DNA from: Intestinimonas massiliensis (ex Afouda et al. 2020)
GTDB lineage: Bacteria; Bacillota; Clostridia; Oscillospirales; Oscillospiraceae
NCBI RefSeq assembly: GCF_001244995.1
Contig: NZ_LN869529.1
Span: forward strand, 2,126,957 to 2,190,956
Reading direction: 5' to 3'
Length of the DNA: 64,000 nucleotides
Shown: positions 1 to 8,853 of the stretch, one piece after another
How positions within the stretch are numbered: the stretch's first letter is position 1
Layout: every line of letters begins with the position of its first letter
The notes under the pieces: generated by a model
What the model was told of the DNA's origin: nothing
Database searches by the model: none
The model's input: only the letters and a program-made list of their open reading frames with translations
Position numbers and translations under genes: made by a program

Positions 1-634
1 CGCCTGGGACGGCTACGAGGAGATCCCCTCCTGGATCATGCAGGGTTACGGCACCATGGCCAGCGAGAGTGCCGACCAGCTCCGGCAGATGGGAATCAAC
101 CGGCCCACCCACGTGTTCGTCCAGGCGGGAGTCGGGTCCCTGGCCGGCGCGGTCATCGGATACTACACCAACCTTTTTCCCAACGATCCTCCCAAGTTCG
201 TGGTGATGGAGGCCCGGGCGGCCGACTGCCTCTACCGGGGGGCCCTGGCCGGGGACGGAGCACCCCGGATCGTGGAGGGCGATCTCCAGACCATCATGGC
301 CGGGTTGGCCTGCGGCGAGCCCAACACCCTGTCCTGGGACATCCTGCGCAACCACACCACCGCCTTTGTCTCCTGCCCCGACTGGGTCAGCGCACGGGGG
401 ATGCGGATGCTGGGCGTACCGGTGAAGGGGGACCCGGTGGTCATCTCCGGCGAGTCCGGTGCGGTGGGCATGGGTCTCATCGCCGCTCTGATGGAGACCG
501 ACGAGTACCGGGACCTGCGGGACGTCATCGGGCTGGACCGCTTCAGCCAGGTGCTGCTGTTCTCCACCGAGGGCAACACCGACCCCATGAAATTCCGCAA
601 AGTGCTCTGGGATGGGGAGTACCCCACCGTATAA
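1..634 (+). CDS. ygeX: 2,3-diaminopropionate ammonia-lyase, C-terminal part (5' end outside window)
   Basis: PLP-dependent fold-type II lyase expected to convert 2,3-diaminopropionate to pyruvate and two ammonia. The reading frame is open from base 2, so the start codon lies upstream of the window. About 210 C-terminal residues are visible. The early [15 protein letters not shown] stretch and the glycine-rich [10 protein letters not shown] phosphate-binding region are typical of diaminopropionate ammonia-lyases. The gene ends 46 bp before ygeY on the same strand, and the ygeX-ygeY-ygeW order matches the conserved E. coli and gut-anaerobe clusters, which supports the identity. The family is seen directly; the metabolic role is taken from the family and the cluster. 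Confidence 0.9.
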   Translation, partial: AWDGYEEIPSWIMQGYGTMASESADQLRQMGINRPTHVFVQAGVGSLAGAVIGYYTNLFPNDPPKFVVMEARAADCLYRGALAGDGAPRIVEGDLQTIMAGLACGEPNTLSWDILRNHTTAFVSCPDWVSARGMRMLGVPVKGDPVVISGESGAVGMGLIAALMETDEYRDLRDVIGLDRFSQVLLFSTEGNTDPMKFRKVLWDGEYPTV

Positions 635-680
635 ATCTGTGGTACAATTAAAATTGATACGATCAATGGAGGGCTTTCAA

Positions 681-2093
681 ATGGACTTTGAGAAAATCAA
701 GGCGGCTGCCGCAGGCTACAGCGCCGACATGAACCGTTTCCTCCGCGCCATGATCTCCCATCCCAGCGAGAGCTGCGAGGAGAAGGAGGTCGTGGCCTGC
801 ATCCGATCCGAGATGGAGAAGCTGGGCTACGACAAGGTGGAAGTGGACGGCCTGGGCAACGTCATCGGCTGGATGGGCGAAGGCGACAAGATCATCGCCA
901 TCGACTCCCACATCGACACCGTGGGCGTCGGCAACCGCGGCAACTGGACCCACGACCCCTACGAGGGCTACGAGGACGACGCGGTGATCTACGGCCGCGG
1001 CGGCTCCGACCAGGAGGGCGGCATGGCCTCCGCCGTTTACGGCGCCAAGATCATGAAGGATCTGGGCCTCATCCCCGCCGGCTACCGGATCATGGTGGTG
1101 GGCTCCGTGCAGGAGGAGGACTGCGACGGCATGTGCTGGCAGTACATCGTCAACCAGTTCTTCCCCGCCAACCGCATCCAGAAGGAGCAGGTGGAATTCG
1201 TCATCTCCACCGAGCCCACCGACGGCGGCATCTACCGCGGCCACCGGGGCCGCATGGAGATCCGGGTGGACGTGAAGGGCGTGTCCTGCCACGGCTCCGC
1301 CCCCGAGCGGGGCGACAACGCCATCTACAAGATGGCCGACATTCTCCAGGATGTCCGCGCCCTCAACGAAAACCCCGCCGACGACACCGTGGAGATCAAG
1401 GGCCTGGTAAAAATGCTGGACCCCAAGTACAACCCCGAGCACTACGAGGACGCCCGCTTCCTGGGCCGGGGCACCTGCACCACCTCTCAGATTTTTTACA
1501 CCTCTCCCAGCCGCTGCGCCGTGGCCGACTCCTGCGCCATCTCCATCGACCGCCGCATGACCGCCGGCGAGACCTGGGACTCCTGTCTCCAGGAGATCCG
1601 GGACCTGCCCAGCGTGAAGAAGTATGGCCAGGACGTATCCGTGTCCATGTATATGTACGACCGGCCCTCCTGGACTGGCGAGGTATATGAGACCGAGTGC
1701 TACTTCCCCACCTGGATCAACAAGGCCAGCGCCGCCCATGTCCAGGCCCTGGCCGACGCCCACCACGCCCTGTTCGGCGCGGAGCGCATCGGCCATGCCG
1801 ACGCCGATCCCGCCCGGGACGCCATGCACCTGCGCGCCGGCCGCCCCCTCACCGACAAGTGGACCTTCTCCACCAACGGCGTGGCCATCCAGGGCCGGTA
1901 CGGCATTCCCTGCGTGGGCTTCGGCCCCGGCGCCGAAAGCCAGGCTCACGCCCCCAACGAGATCACCTGGAAGCAGGACCTGGTGACCTGCGCCGCCCTG
2001 TACGCCGCTGTGCCCGGCCTCTACAAAGAGGAGAACAAGACCGGCGACGCAACCCAGTTCCGCGCCACCCTCACCGACAACGACATCCGCTAA
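681..2093 (+). CDS. ygeY: YgeY family M20-type metallohydrolase
   Basis: Cytoplasmic dinuclear-zinc amidohydrolase/peptidase of the M20 (ArgE/DapE) superfamily, 470 aa. Visible metal-site motifs are [18 protein letters not shown] and the paired glutamates in [10 protein letters not shown]; a C-terminal HAPNE carries the last ligand. The start at ATG 681 is chosen because GGAGGG sits 7-12 bases upstream and the protein then begins MDFEKIK. An in-frame ATG at 612 would overlap ygeX and adds unconserved residues. The YgeY type is associated with the diaminopropionate/urate degradation block. Its exact substrate is not certain; a carbamoylated or ureido diaminopropionate-type intermediate is the contextual guess. 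Confidence 0.88.
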   Translation: MDFEKIKAAAAGYSADMNRFLRAMISHPSESCEEKEVVACIRSEMEKLGYDKVEVDGLGNVIGWMGEGDKIIAIDSHIDTVGVGNRGNWTHDPYEGYEDDAVIYGRGGSDQEGGMASAVYGAKIMKDLGLIPAGYRIMVVGSVQEEDCDGMCWQYIVNQFFPANRIQKEQVEFVISTEPTDGGIYRGHRGRMEIRVDVKGVSCHGSAPERGDNAIYKMADILQDVRALNENPADDTVEIKGLVKMLDPKYNPEHYEDARFLGRGTCTTSQIFYTSPSRCAVADSCAISIDRRMTAGETWDSCLQEIRDLPSVKKYGQDVSVSMYMYDRPSWTGEVYETECYFPTWINKASAAHVQALADAHHALFGAERIGHADADPARDAMHLRAGRPLTDKWTFSTNGVAIQGRYGIPCVGFGPGAESQAHAPNEITWKQDLVTCAALYAAVPGLYKEENKTGDATQFRATLTDNDIR

Positions 2094-2118
2094 ACAAAGA
2101 ATAAAGGAGAATGCCATT

Positions 2119-3318
2119 ATGGATCAGACCCTTCAGATGTATATTGACAAGCTCAACAAGCTCAACTTCCGGGAGATGTACGAGGGCGACTTCTTCCTGA
2201 CCTGGGAGAAGTCCGACGACGAGCTGGAAGCCGTGTTTACCGTGGCCGACGCCCTGCGCTATATGCGCGAGCACAACATCTCCACCAAGGTGTTCGACTC
2301 CGGTCTGGGCATCTCCCTGTTCCGGGACAACTCCACCCGCACCCGTTTCTCCTTTGCCAGCGCCTGCAACCTGCTGGGTCTGGAGGTCCAGGACCTGGAC
2401 GAGGGCAAGAGCCAGATCGCCCACGGCGAGACCGTCCGCGAGACGGCCAACATGATCTCCTTCATGGCCGACGTCATCGGCATCCGGGACGACATGTATA
2501 TCGGCAAGGGCAACCAATACATGCACGACGTGGTGGACGCCGTCACCGAGGGCCACCGGGACGGGGTTCTGGAGCAGAAGCCCACCCTGGTGAACCTCCA
2601 GTGCGACATCGACCACCCCACCCAGTGCATGGCCGACATGCTGCACATCATCCATACGTTCGGCGGCGTGGAGAATCTGAAGGGCAAAAAGGTAGCCATG
2701 ACCTGGGCCTACTCCCCCAGCTATGGCAAGCCCCTCAGCGTGCCCCAGGGCGTCATCGGCCTGATGACCCGCTTCGGCATGGACGTGGTGCTGGCCCACC
2801 CCGAGGGGTATGAGGTCATGCCCGAGGTGGAGGCGGTGGCCCGGGCCAACGCCGCCAAGACCGGCGGCACCTTCACCAAGACCAACTCCATGGCCGAGGC
2901 CTTTGCCGGCGCCGACATCGTCTACCCCAAGAGCTGGGCCCCCTTCGCCGCCATGGAGAAGCGCACCGACCTGTACGCCCAGGGCGACAGCGCGGGCATC
3001 CAGGCCCTGGAGCAGGAGCTTCTGGCCCAAAATGCCCAGCACAAGGACTGGTGCTGCACCGAGGAGCTGATGAAGACCACCAAGGATGGCAAGGCCCTGT
3101 ACCTGCACTGCCTGCCCGCCGACATCAACGGCGTGTCCTGCGTGGACGGCGAGGTGGAGGCCAGCGTCTTTGACCGCTACCGCACCCCCCTGTATCAGGA
3201 GGCCAGCTTCAAGCCCTACGTCATCGCGGCCATGATCTTCCTAGCCAAGGTAAAGGACCCCCAGGCCACCCTGAAGGCCCTGGAAGAGCGCGCCGCCGCC
3301 CGCTGGTTCCAGAAGTAA
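2119..3318 (+). CDS. ygeW: YgeW-type knotted carbamoyltransferase
   Basis: 399-aa member of the aspartate/ornithine carbamoyltransferase superfamily. The carbamoyl-phosphate loop is seen as FRDNSTRTRF (about residues 70-79), and the C-terminal LHCLPAD motif is present. Its length and the adjacent ygeX and ygeY identify it as the YgeW type rather than OTCase. In this family the enzyme is thought to work in the phosphorolytic direction, giving carbamoyl phosphate for the downstream carbamate kinase and so ATP. It lies 25 bp after ygeY with its own SD (AAAGGAG). The physiological substrate of YgeW is inferred from pathway context only. Confidence 0.9.
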   Translation: MDQTLQMYIDKLNKLNFREMYEGDFFLTWEKSDDELEAVFTVADALRYMREHNISTKVFDSGLGISLFRDNSTRTRFSFASACNLLGLEVQDLDEGKSQIAHGETVRETANMISFMADVIGIRDDMYIGKGNQYMHDVVDAVTEGHRDGVLEQKPTLVNLQCDIDHPTQCMADMLHIIHTFGGVENLKGKKVAMTWAYSPSYGKPLSVPQGVIGLMTRFGMDVVLAHPEGYEVMPEVEAVARANAAKTGGTFTKTNSMAEAFAGADIVYPKSWAPFAAMEKRTDLYAQGDSAGIQALEQELLAQNAQHKDWCCTEELMKTTKDGKALYLHCLPADINGVSCVDGEVEASVFDRYRTPLYQEASFKPYVIAAMIFLAKVKDPQATLKALEERAAARWFQK

Positions 3319-3335
3319 TTTCCTCTTGCTCCATC

Positions 3336-3385
3336 CATGACCCGCCCCTCCCTCCACCGCGCCGGGGCGGGTCATGTCTGTTTTT
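3336..3385 (+). terminator. Intrinsic terminator or attenuator between ygeW and carbamate kinase
   Basis: A 12-bp GC-rich stem (ATGACCCGCCCC pairing with GGGGCGGGTCAT) is followed by GTCTGTTTTT. It lies inside an otherwise co-directional operon, so it may only reduce expression of the downstream kinase. Confidence 0.7.
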
Positions 3386-3413
3386 ACTGCAATACAGGAG
3401 GTATTATCGAAAT

Positions 3414-4355
3414 ATGGGTAAACGAATCGTTATCGCCTTGGGCGGCAACGCGCTGGGCAGCAACCTGCCGGAGCAGATGGTCGCCGTAAAGCAGACCGCC
3501 CGGGCCATCGTGGACCTCATCCAGGAGGGGCACCAGGTGGTCATCGCCCACGGAAACGGACCTCAGGTGGGGATGATCCAGAAGGCCATGACCGAGCTGA
3601 CCCGCTCTGACCCTGACAAGTATATTCCCTGTCCTCTGTCTGTCTGCGTAGCCATGAGCCAGGGCTACATCGGCTATGATCTGCAAAACGGCCTGCGGGA
3701 GGAGATGCTGGACCGGGGCATCTCCAAGGGGGTGGCCACGGTGCTGACCCAGGTGGAGGTGGACCCGGACGACCCCGCCTTCCGGCACCCCACCAAGCCC
3801 ATCGGGGCCTTTATGACCCGGGAGGAGGCCGAACGCATGGTGGCCGAGCGGGGCTATGACGTCATCGAGGACGCCGGCCGGGGCTACCGCCGGGTGGTGG
3901 CCTCCCCCCGGCCCCAGTCCATCGTGGAAATCGAGTCCATCCGGGACATGGTGGAGGCCGGCCTGGTGGTGGTGGCCTGCGGCGGCGGCGGCATCCCCGT
4001 TTTTAAGACCCGGGGACACCATTTGAAGGGCGCGGCCGCCGTCATCGACAAGGATTTCGCCTCCTGCACTCTGGCCCAGCAGTTGGACGCCGACTGCCTC
4101 ATCATCCTCACCGCCGTGGAAAAGGTGGCGGTGCACTTTGGCAAACCGGAACAGAAGTGGCTGGACCGCCTGACTCCCGACCAGGCCCGGATCTATATGG
4201 GCGAGGGGCACTTCGCCCCCGGCTCCATGCTTCCCAAGGTGCAGGCCGCCGTCCAGTTTGCCGAGTCCAAACCTGGGCGCACCGCGCTCATCACACTGCT
4301 GGAAAAAGCCAAGGACGGCATTGCCGGCCGAACCGGCACTGTCATTTCCCTTTGA
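3414..4355 (+). CDS. arcC: Carbamate kinase
   Basis: 313 aa, the normal length for carbamate kinase (amino-acid kinase family). It makes ATP and carbamate (then NH3 and CO2) from carbamoyl phosphate and ADP. Family motifs are LGGNALG at the N-terminus, AHGNGPQVG, PTKPIGAFMT, ACGGGGIPV and DKDFAS. An SD (GGAGG) precedes ATG 3414. Its position after ygeW makes it the energy-conserving last step of the ygeXYW block, the role of YqeA in E. coli. The symbol arcC is used for the family; yqeA would be the cluster-equivalent name. Confidence 0.95.
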   Translation: MGKRIVIALGGNALGSNLPEQMVAVKQTARAIVDLIQEGHQVVIAHGNGPQVGMIQKAMTELTRSDPDKYIPCPLSVCVAMSQGYIGYDLQNGLREEMLDRGISKGVATVLTQVEVDPDDPAFRHPTKPIGAFMTREEAERMVAERGYDVIEDAGRGYRRVVASPRPQSIVEIESIRDMVEAGLVVVACGGGGIPVFKTRGHHLKGAAAVIDKDFASCTLAQQLDADCLIILTAVEKVAVHFGKPEQKWLDRLTPDQARIYMGEGHFAPGSMLPKVQAAVQFAESKPGRTALITLLEKAKDGIAGRTGTVISL

Positions 4356-4396
4356 CCCCGCCTCCCCTTCCCTTCCCCATGCCACGCTTTCCCACA

Positions 4397-4448
4397 TGCC
4401 GGAGGGCGGCCCCGCAGTGCGGGGCCGCCCTCCGGCACTCCATTTTTT
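4397..4448 (+). terminator. Intrinsic terminator after carbamate kinase
   Basis: Near-perfect hairpin of about 19 bp (TGCCGGAGGGCGGCCCCGC with its complement) followed by CACTCCATTTTTT. It closes the ygeXYW-arcC block. Confidence 0.9.
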
Positions 4449-4453
4449 CCCTC

Positions 4454-4481
4454 TTGACAAAACGCCTGTTCGAGTTATAAT
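4454..4481 (+). promoter_or_regulatory. Sigma-A promoter for the radical SAM operon
   Basis: TTGACA, 16-bp spacer, TATAAT, placed just after the upstream terminator. Transcription should start near 4488, which rules out the ATG at 4483 as a start codon and supports the GTG start at 4519. Confidence 0.85.
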
Positions 4482-4518
4482 AATGGTACAAATGTTCTAT
4501 TGGGAGGGGGCGCAGCCC

Positions 4519-5787
4519 GTGGAGCTGCTGGACAAGCTGACCATTCTCACCGATGCGGCCAAATATGATGCCGCCTGCACCTCCAGCGGCCTGGACCGGG
4601 CCGGGCGGCCGGGGCGGTTGGGCTCCACGGTGCTGGCAGGGTGCTGCCACTCCTTTTCCGCCGACGGCCGCTGCGTCACCCTTTTCAAGGTCCTGCTGAC
4701 CAACGTGTGCGTCTACGACTGCCAGTACTGCGTCAACCGCCGATCCAGCGACGTGCCCCGGGCCGCCTTCACGCCCCGGGAGCTGGCCGAGCTCACCATC
4801 CAGTTCTACCGCCGCAACTACATCGAGGGGCTGTTCCTCTCCTCCGCCGTGCTGAAAAACCCGGACTACACCACCGAGCGCATGATCGAGACTCTGCGTA
4901 TCGTCCGGCAGGACTACGGCTTCGCCGGGTACATCCACGCCAAAGCCATCCCCGGGGCGGACCCGCTGCTGACCTGGCGGCTGGGCCTGCTGGCCGACCG
5001 GCTCTCCGTCAACATCGAGCTGCCCTCGGAGCAGAGCCTGGCCCTGCTGGCCCCGGACAAGAAGAGGGACGCCATCCTGTCTCCCATGCGGCAGATCCGG
5101 GACGGGGTGGCCCGCTCCAGCCAGGAGCTCAAACAGTACCGGGGCGCCCCCCGATTCGCCCCGGCGGGCCAGTCCACCCAGATGATCATCGGCGCCACCC
5201 CGGAGACCGACCTGCACATCCTCCGCCTCACCGAGGCCCTCTACCAGAAATACCGGCTCAAGCGGGTCTTTTACTCGGCCTATCTGCCGGTGTCGGACAG
5301 CGCCCTTCTCCCCGCCCGGCGGGATTTTCAGCCGCCCCTGCTGCGGGAGCACCGGCTCTACCAGGCGGACTGGCTCCTGCGTTACTACCACTTCACCGCC
5401 GCCGAGCTGCTGGACGAGGCTCACCCCGACTTCGACCCCCGGGTGGACCCCAAATGCTCCTGGGCCCTCAACCACCTGGAGCAGTTTCCGGTAGAGGTCA
5501 ACCGGGCCGATTATGAGATTCTGCTCCGGGTCCCGGGCATCGGCGTCCGCTCAGCCCGGCGCATCCTCACCGCCCGGCGGGTGGGGCCCCTCACCTTCGA
5601 GGGACTCAAGCGGCTGGGCGTGGTCCTCAAGCGGGCTCAGTATTTCCTCACCTGCTCCGGACGGATGCTCCCCGGCCTCAGCCGGGTGCGCCCGGACGGC
5701 GTCCTGCGCCGTCTGGTGGCGCTGGAGCAGCCCGCCCTGGCAGGCCCCGCCCCGGAGCAGCTCTCTCTGTTTCACCCCACCGGTTAG
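4519..5787 (+). CDS. Putative DNA modification/repair radical SAM protein
   Basis: 422-aa radical SAM protein. The cluster motif CVYDCQYC (CxxxCxxC) lies near residue 70, and a helix-hairpin-helix-like segment (LLRVPGIGVRSARRIL) is in the C-terminal third, consistent with nucleic-acid binding. The N-terminus MELLDKLTILTDAAKYDAAC resembles the family known as 'putative DNA modification/repair radical SAM protein'. The GTG start at 4519 is preceded by GGGAGGGGG with 8-bp spacing and fits the mapped promoter; upstream ATGs lack an SD. It is followed 10 bp later by its usual partner, a TIGR03915-type protein. The biochemical reaction is unknown. Confidence 0.8.
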   Translation: MELLDKLTILTDAAKYDAACTSSGLDRAGRPGRLGSTVLAGCCHSFSADGRCVTLFKVLLTNVCVYDCQYCVNRRSSDVPRAAFTPRELAELTIQFYRRNYIEGLFLSSAVLKNPDYTTERMIETLRIVRQDYGFAGYIHAKAIPGADPLLTWRLGLLADRLSVNIELPSEQSLALLAPDKKRDAILSPMRQIRDGVARSSQELKQYRGAPRFAPAGQSTQMIIGATPETDLHILRLTEALYQKYRLKRVFYSAYLPVSDSALLPARRDFQPPLLREHRLYQADWLLRYYHFTAAELLDEAHPDFDPRVDPKCSWALNHLEQFPVEVNRADYEILLRVPGIGVRSARRILTARRVGPLTFEGLKRLGVVLKRAQYFLTCSGRMLPGLSRVRPDGVLRRLVALEQPALAGPAPEQLSLFHPTG

Positions 5788-5797
5788 GAGGTGCCCC

Positions 5798-6583
5798 ATG
5801 TCCCAATGGCCCCAGTTCCAGTATACCTACGACGGCAGCTTTGCCGGATTCCTCTGCTGCGTCTACGAGAGCTACGTCCGCAGGGAGCTGCCCGTCTGCT
5901 TCGCCATGGCGGAGGACCCCCGCCTCACCCTGTGGCCCGACCGGGCGGTGGAGACCTGCCGGGAGCACGCCGAGCGGGTCTACCGCTCCCTGGCCCGGCG
6001 CATCTGCCTGGAGGCCCAGCGCTGGGTGGTCCGCGGCTTTCTCACCTGCATGCCGGAGAAGGAACGGCGGCTTTACGACTTTATCCGGCTGGGCTACAGC
6101 GTGGGCCCGGCGGCGGTACGGGACCTGACCGATCCCCGGGTGGCCGCCCTGCACACCGCCCTGCTCCACCTGAATGGGGAGGTCCACCTGCTGCGCGGCT
6201 TTGTCCGCTTCTCCCAGCAGGAGGGGGCCCTGGTGGCCGAAATCGAGCCCAAAAACCGGGTCCTCCCCCTGCTGCGGCCCCACTTCTGCGCCCGGTACTC
6301 CGGGGAGCGCTTCGTCATCTACGACCGCACCCACCGGGAGGCTCTCTTCTACCAGCCCGGGCGGTGGGCCATCGTCCCCCTGGACCGGTTCGAGGTGGCC
6401 GCCCCCAACCAGGCCGAGCGGGACTACCGGCGGCTGTGGCGGCGGTTCTACGATACCATCGCCATCGAGGAGCGCCGCAATCCCAAATGCCGCATGACCC
6501 ACATGCCCAAGCGCTACTGGAACACCATGACGGAATTTCAAACGGACCCGGCCCCCGCCGGGAGAAAGGAACGGATGGAATGA
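5798..6583 (+). CDS. TIGR03915-type DNA metabolism protein with DUF4130 C-terminus
   Basis: 261 aa. The N-terminus (YTYDGSFAGFLCCVYES) and the C-terminal block RNPKCRMTHMPKRYW are characteristic of the TIGR03915/DUF4130 family, which is routinely encoded next to the radical SAM protein upstream. SD GGAGG lies 7 bp before ATG 5798. The gene overlaps the next by ATGA. Family knowledge suggests a DNA-repair or uracil-DNA-glycosylase-related role, but no activity can be read from the sequence. The two genes are translationally close and probably act together. Confidence 0.8.
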   Translation: MSQWPQFQYTYDGSFAGFLCCVYESYVRRELPVCFAMAEDPRLTLWPDRAVETCREHAERVYRSLARRICLEAQRWVVRGFLTCMPEKERRLYDFIRLGYSVGPAAVRDLTDPRVAALHTALLHLNGEVHLLRGFVRFSQQEGALVAEIEPKNRVLPLLRPHFCARYSGERFVIYDRTHREALFYQPGRWAIVPLDRFEVAAPNQAERDYRRLWRRFYDTIAIEERRNPKCRMTHMPKRYWNTMTEFQTDPAPAGRKERME

Positions 6584-6897
6584 AGAATGTGAAAATCACC
6601 GTGCTCCGCAAACAGCTCAACGAGGACCTGGCGGAACGATACCTCACCGACGGGAAGGACGTGGAATGCGCTTTCTATCAGGTGGGCGACACCTTCCTCT
6701 ACACCGGCGGAGCGGAGATGCCGGAGGGCTTCTGCCCCTGGGCCTGGATCGACGTCTACCGGAGCGTCTCGGCCCTCTCCGCCGGGGCCACCTGCACCCC
6801 CTGGCAGAAGCGGGACGGGGTGAGCGTGGTATGCTGCACCGACGGCATCCGGCCCGTTACCTTCCTGCTGGAGGCTCTGGAAGCGCTTCCCGGATAG
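6580..6897 (+). CDS. Small TIGR04076-type protein
   Basis: 105 aa, starting at the ATG that overlaps the previous stop (ATGA), so translation is probably coupled. Motifs EMPEGFCPWAWIDVY and VVCCTDGIRPV match the small TIGR04076 family of unknown function, which carries conserved Cys residues. No signal peptide or membrane segment is seen. Being third in the radical SAM / TIGR03915 transcript is the only functional clue. Confidence 0.7.
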   Translation: MKNVKITVLRKQLNEDLAERYLTDGKDVECAFYQVGDTFLYTGGAEMPEGFCPWAWIDVYRSVSALSAGATCTPWQKRDGVSVVCCTDGIRPVTFLLEALEALPG

Positions 6898-6900
6898 AAA

Positions 6901-6951
6901 ACATGCGCCCGCCCGGCTTTCAACCGGGCGGGCGCATGTTCATGCTTTTTT
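6901..6951 (+). terminator. Intrinsic terminator of the radical SAM operon
   Basis: A stem of about 16 bp (ACATGCGCCCGCCCGG with its complement, loop CTTTCAA) followed by TCATGCTTTTTT. Confidence 0.85.
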
Positions 6952-7219
6952 CAGGATGGCCTCCAGACGCTCCGCCGGGACCGAACCGATGGGGCGGAGG
7001 GGGCGATGTTCTTCTCAAACCAGGCCACATCGCGCCACCAGTCGCACGGGAAGCCTGTGCTGCGGTAGGTCACCAGCCGCCGGAATCCCATGGCCTGGTG
7101 GAGCCCCCCGCTCTTCCCGTTGGGCACCGTGACCCCGCCGCAGACCGTCTTGACCCCCTGGAGCGCCAGAATCTCCAGCAGGGCCGCGCTGTCGGCGGCC
7201 GCTACAAACCGGGATGTCA
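6940..7219 (-). pseudogene. GNAT acetyltransferase remnant (5'-truncated, frameshifted)
   Basis: Residues after ATG 7219 (SD GGGAGGAG) read as the C-terminal half of a GNAT: LLEILALQGVKTVCGGVTVPN, then LHQAMGFRRLVTY, then DVAWFEKNIAP. The normal N-terminal half, with the first strands and helices, is missing. Just after EKNIAP the frame becomes PSAPSVRSRR and stops at 6951. A one-base shift restores a natural-looking tail (LRPIGSVPAERLEAILKKA) ending at 6940. So the gene looks both truncated and frameshifted. A short functional protein is possible but less likely. Confidence 0.6.
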
Positions 7220-7242
7220 TCCGCTTCTCTCCTCCCCTCACC

Positions 7243-8076
7243 TTACCAAGCGGGGGCCGACTGGGGCGCCGCTTCCGTCTTCCGGTAGGCCATGCCGCCG
7301 AAGTCCCGGTCCAGCCAGGGGTCCAGGGGGGCGCCCTCCTCCACTGCGGCAAAGAAACGGCCGATCTGTTCTGCCGCCACCGGGACCGCCCGCTCCAGCA
7401 GCCTCCCCAGGACTCGGCTGCTCTCGGCGCTGGCCGGAGCGGGGACGGCCTCCAGGATCATTCCTCTGGCCCCCGCCAGGACTGGGAGGCGCCCACACAG
7501 CCGGTCGGCCGCCCGACCGGCCCGGGTACCGCTCACCCGGGCCAGCAGCGCCGTGTCCCGCCGCATGGCCAGATAGCCCTTTCGGAACTCCGCCGGCCCC
7601 GCCGTACCATAGGCCAGCGCCGCGGCCTTGCAGACCGCCTCCCCGGCGGGGGGCGGCAGATGCGCCCGCCGGGCGTCCAGTCCGGCCCGCTCCATCAGCA
7701 GCCGGTCAAACTCCGCCTCCATGGCCAGGTGGGCCAGCTCCCCCCGGGCGGCCCGGGCCTCCACATAGGGGTGGCAGGTGCTGTCCAGCGCCAAATGGCA
7801 CAAAAATCCGGCGGCGTAGCCCCGGCTCATGGGCACGCACTCCTCCACCGCCGCCCGCAGCCGCCGGAAGGCGGGCAGGGCGGAGCATTTGTGCATCTTC
7901 AGCCCCTCCCGCCGGGCCGGGTTGCCGGTGGCAGGATGGTAGAAAAACAGAGGGTCGGGGCCCAGGCAGCCCAGATCAAAGGCCGCCCGCTCCCCCTCCA
8001 GCGAGGTCCGGAGTTCCTCCGGGAGCTGGGCCAGGACCCTGGCGCCAAAGGTCAGATGTGCAAAGTAATTGGGCAT
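7243..8076 (-). CDS. Zinc-dependent phospholipase C-like protein
   Basis: 277 aa. It begins MPNYFAHLTFGARVL and carries GPDPLFFY, HKCSALPAF and GFLCHLALDSTCHPYVE, the His/Asp pattern of the zinc-dependent phospholipase C / S1-P1 nuclease-like fold found in many Clostridia. No signal peptide is evident, so it is probably cytoplasmic and the name reflects fold rather than proven activity. It lies downstream of the liv operon terminator, on the same strand and 68 bp past livF. Substrate unknown. Confidence 0.7.
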   Translation of the reverse strand: MPNYFAHLTFGARVLAQLPEELRTSLEGERAAFDLGCLGPDPLFFYHPATGNPARREGLKMHKCSALPAFRRLRAAVEECVPMSRGYAAGFLCHLALDSTCHPYVEARAARGELAHLAMEAEFDRLLMERAGLDARRAHLPPPAGEAVCKAAALAYGTAGPAEFRKGYLAMRRDTALLARVSGTRAGRAADRLCGRLPVLAGARGMILEAVPAPASAESSRVLGRLLERAVPVAAEQIGRFFAAVEEGAPLDPWLDRDFGGMAYRKTEAAPQSAPAW

Positions 8077-8094
8077 GGGATTTTCTTCCTCTCC

Positions 8095-8134
8095 AAAGAC
8101 AAACAGTCCGGCGGCCTGCGGCCCGCCGGACTGT
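8095..8134 (-). terminator. Intrinsic terminator of the liv operon
   Basis: On the minus strand a 14-bp GC stem (ACAGTCCGGCGGGC with complement) precedes TTTGTCTTT. It sits 10 bp past the livF stop. Confidence 0.8.
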
Positions 8135-8144
8135 CGAACGGGCG

Positions 8145-8849
8145 TCAGCCGCCCAGGTATGCTTTTTTGACCGCCTCGTCGGCCAGGAGCTCGGTGCCGG
8201 TGCCGGAGGTGACGATGCGTCCCGTCTCCAGCACGTAGCCCCGGTCGGCCACCGACAGGGCCATCTGTGCGTTCTGTTCTACCAGCAGGATGGTGGTGCC
8301 ACCCGCGTGGAGGGTCTTGACGATGTCGAAGATCTCGTCCACCAGGATGGGGGCCAGACCCATGGAGGGCTCGTCCAGCATCAGCAGCTTGGGCTTGGAC
8401 ATGATGGCCCGGCCCATGGCCAGCATCTGCTGCTCGCCGCCGGACAGCGTGCCGGCCACCTGTCTGCGCCGCTCCTTCAGGCGGGGGAAGCGCTGGTACA
8501 CCACTTCCATGCTCTCGTCCAGCTCACTCTTGGGCCGGGTGTAGCCGCCCATCTCCAGGTTCTCCTCCACCGACATCTGGGTGAACACCCGGCGCCCCTC
8601 GGGCACATGGGCCAGGCCCATCTCCACGATCTTGTGGGGCTTGATCCCCGCCAGGGGCCTGCCCAGAAATTCCATCCCGCCGGTCTTGGTGTGGAGCAGG
8701 CCGGAGATGGTCTTGAGGATGGTGGACTTGCCCGCGCCGTTGGCGCCGATGAGGGTGACGATCTCCCCCTCCTCCACGTGGAAGGACACGTCCTTAATGG
8801 CGTGGATGGCGCCGTAGTACACGTTGATGGTTTCCACATTGAGCATCAT
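8145..8849 (-). CDS. livF: Branched-chain amino-acid ABC transporter ATPase LivF
   Basis: 234 aa, typical LivF length. Walker A GANGAGKST, signature LSGGEQQML, Walker B KLLMLDEPSMGLAP and the H-loop-equivalent LLVEQNA are visible. It powers the LivHM channel together with LivG and lies last in livKHMGF. The SD (GGAGGGATGACGCC) overlaps the end of livG's neighbourhood and the genes are 4 bp apart. Substrate class (branched-chain amino acids or related amides) is inferred from the family. Confidence 0.93.
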   Translation of the reverse strand: MMLNVETINVYYGAIHAIKDVSFHVEEGEIVTLIGANGAGKSTILKTISGLLHTKTGGMEFLGRPLAGIKPHKIVEMGLAHVPEGRRVFTQMSVEENLEMGGYTRPKSELDESMEVVYQRFPRLKERRRQVAGTLSGGEQQMLAMGRAIMSKPKLLMLDEPSMGLAPILVDEIFDIVKTLHAGGTTILLVEQNAQMALSVADRGYVLETGRIVTSGTGTELLADEAVKKAYLGG

Positions 8850-8853
8850 GGCG

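Noticed and set aside
663-2117. 484-residue open frame antisense to ygeY
   Set aside because: Gly/Val/His/Ala-rich composition typical of a shadow frame in GC-rich DNA; the sense gene has clear catalytic motifs and an SD.
4258-4518. Extended N-terminus of the radical SAM gene
   Set aside because: Would run through the upstream terminator and promoter; the transcript starts near 4488.
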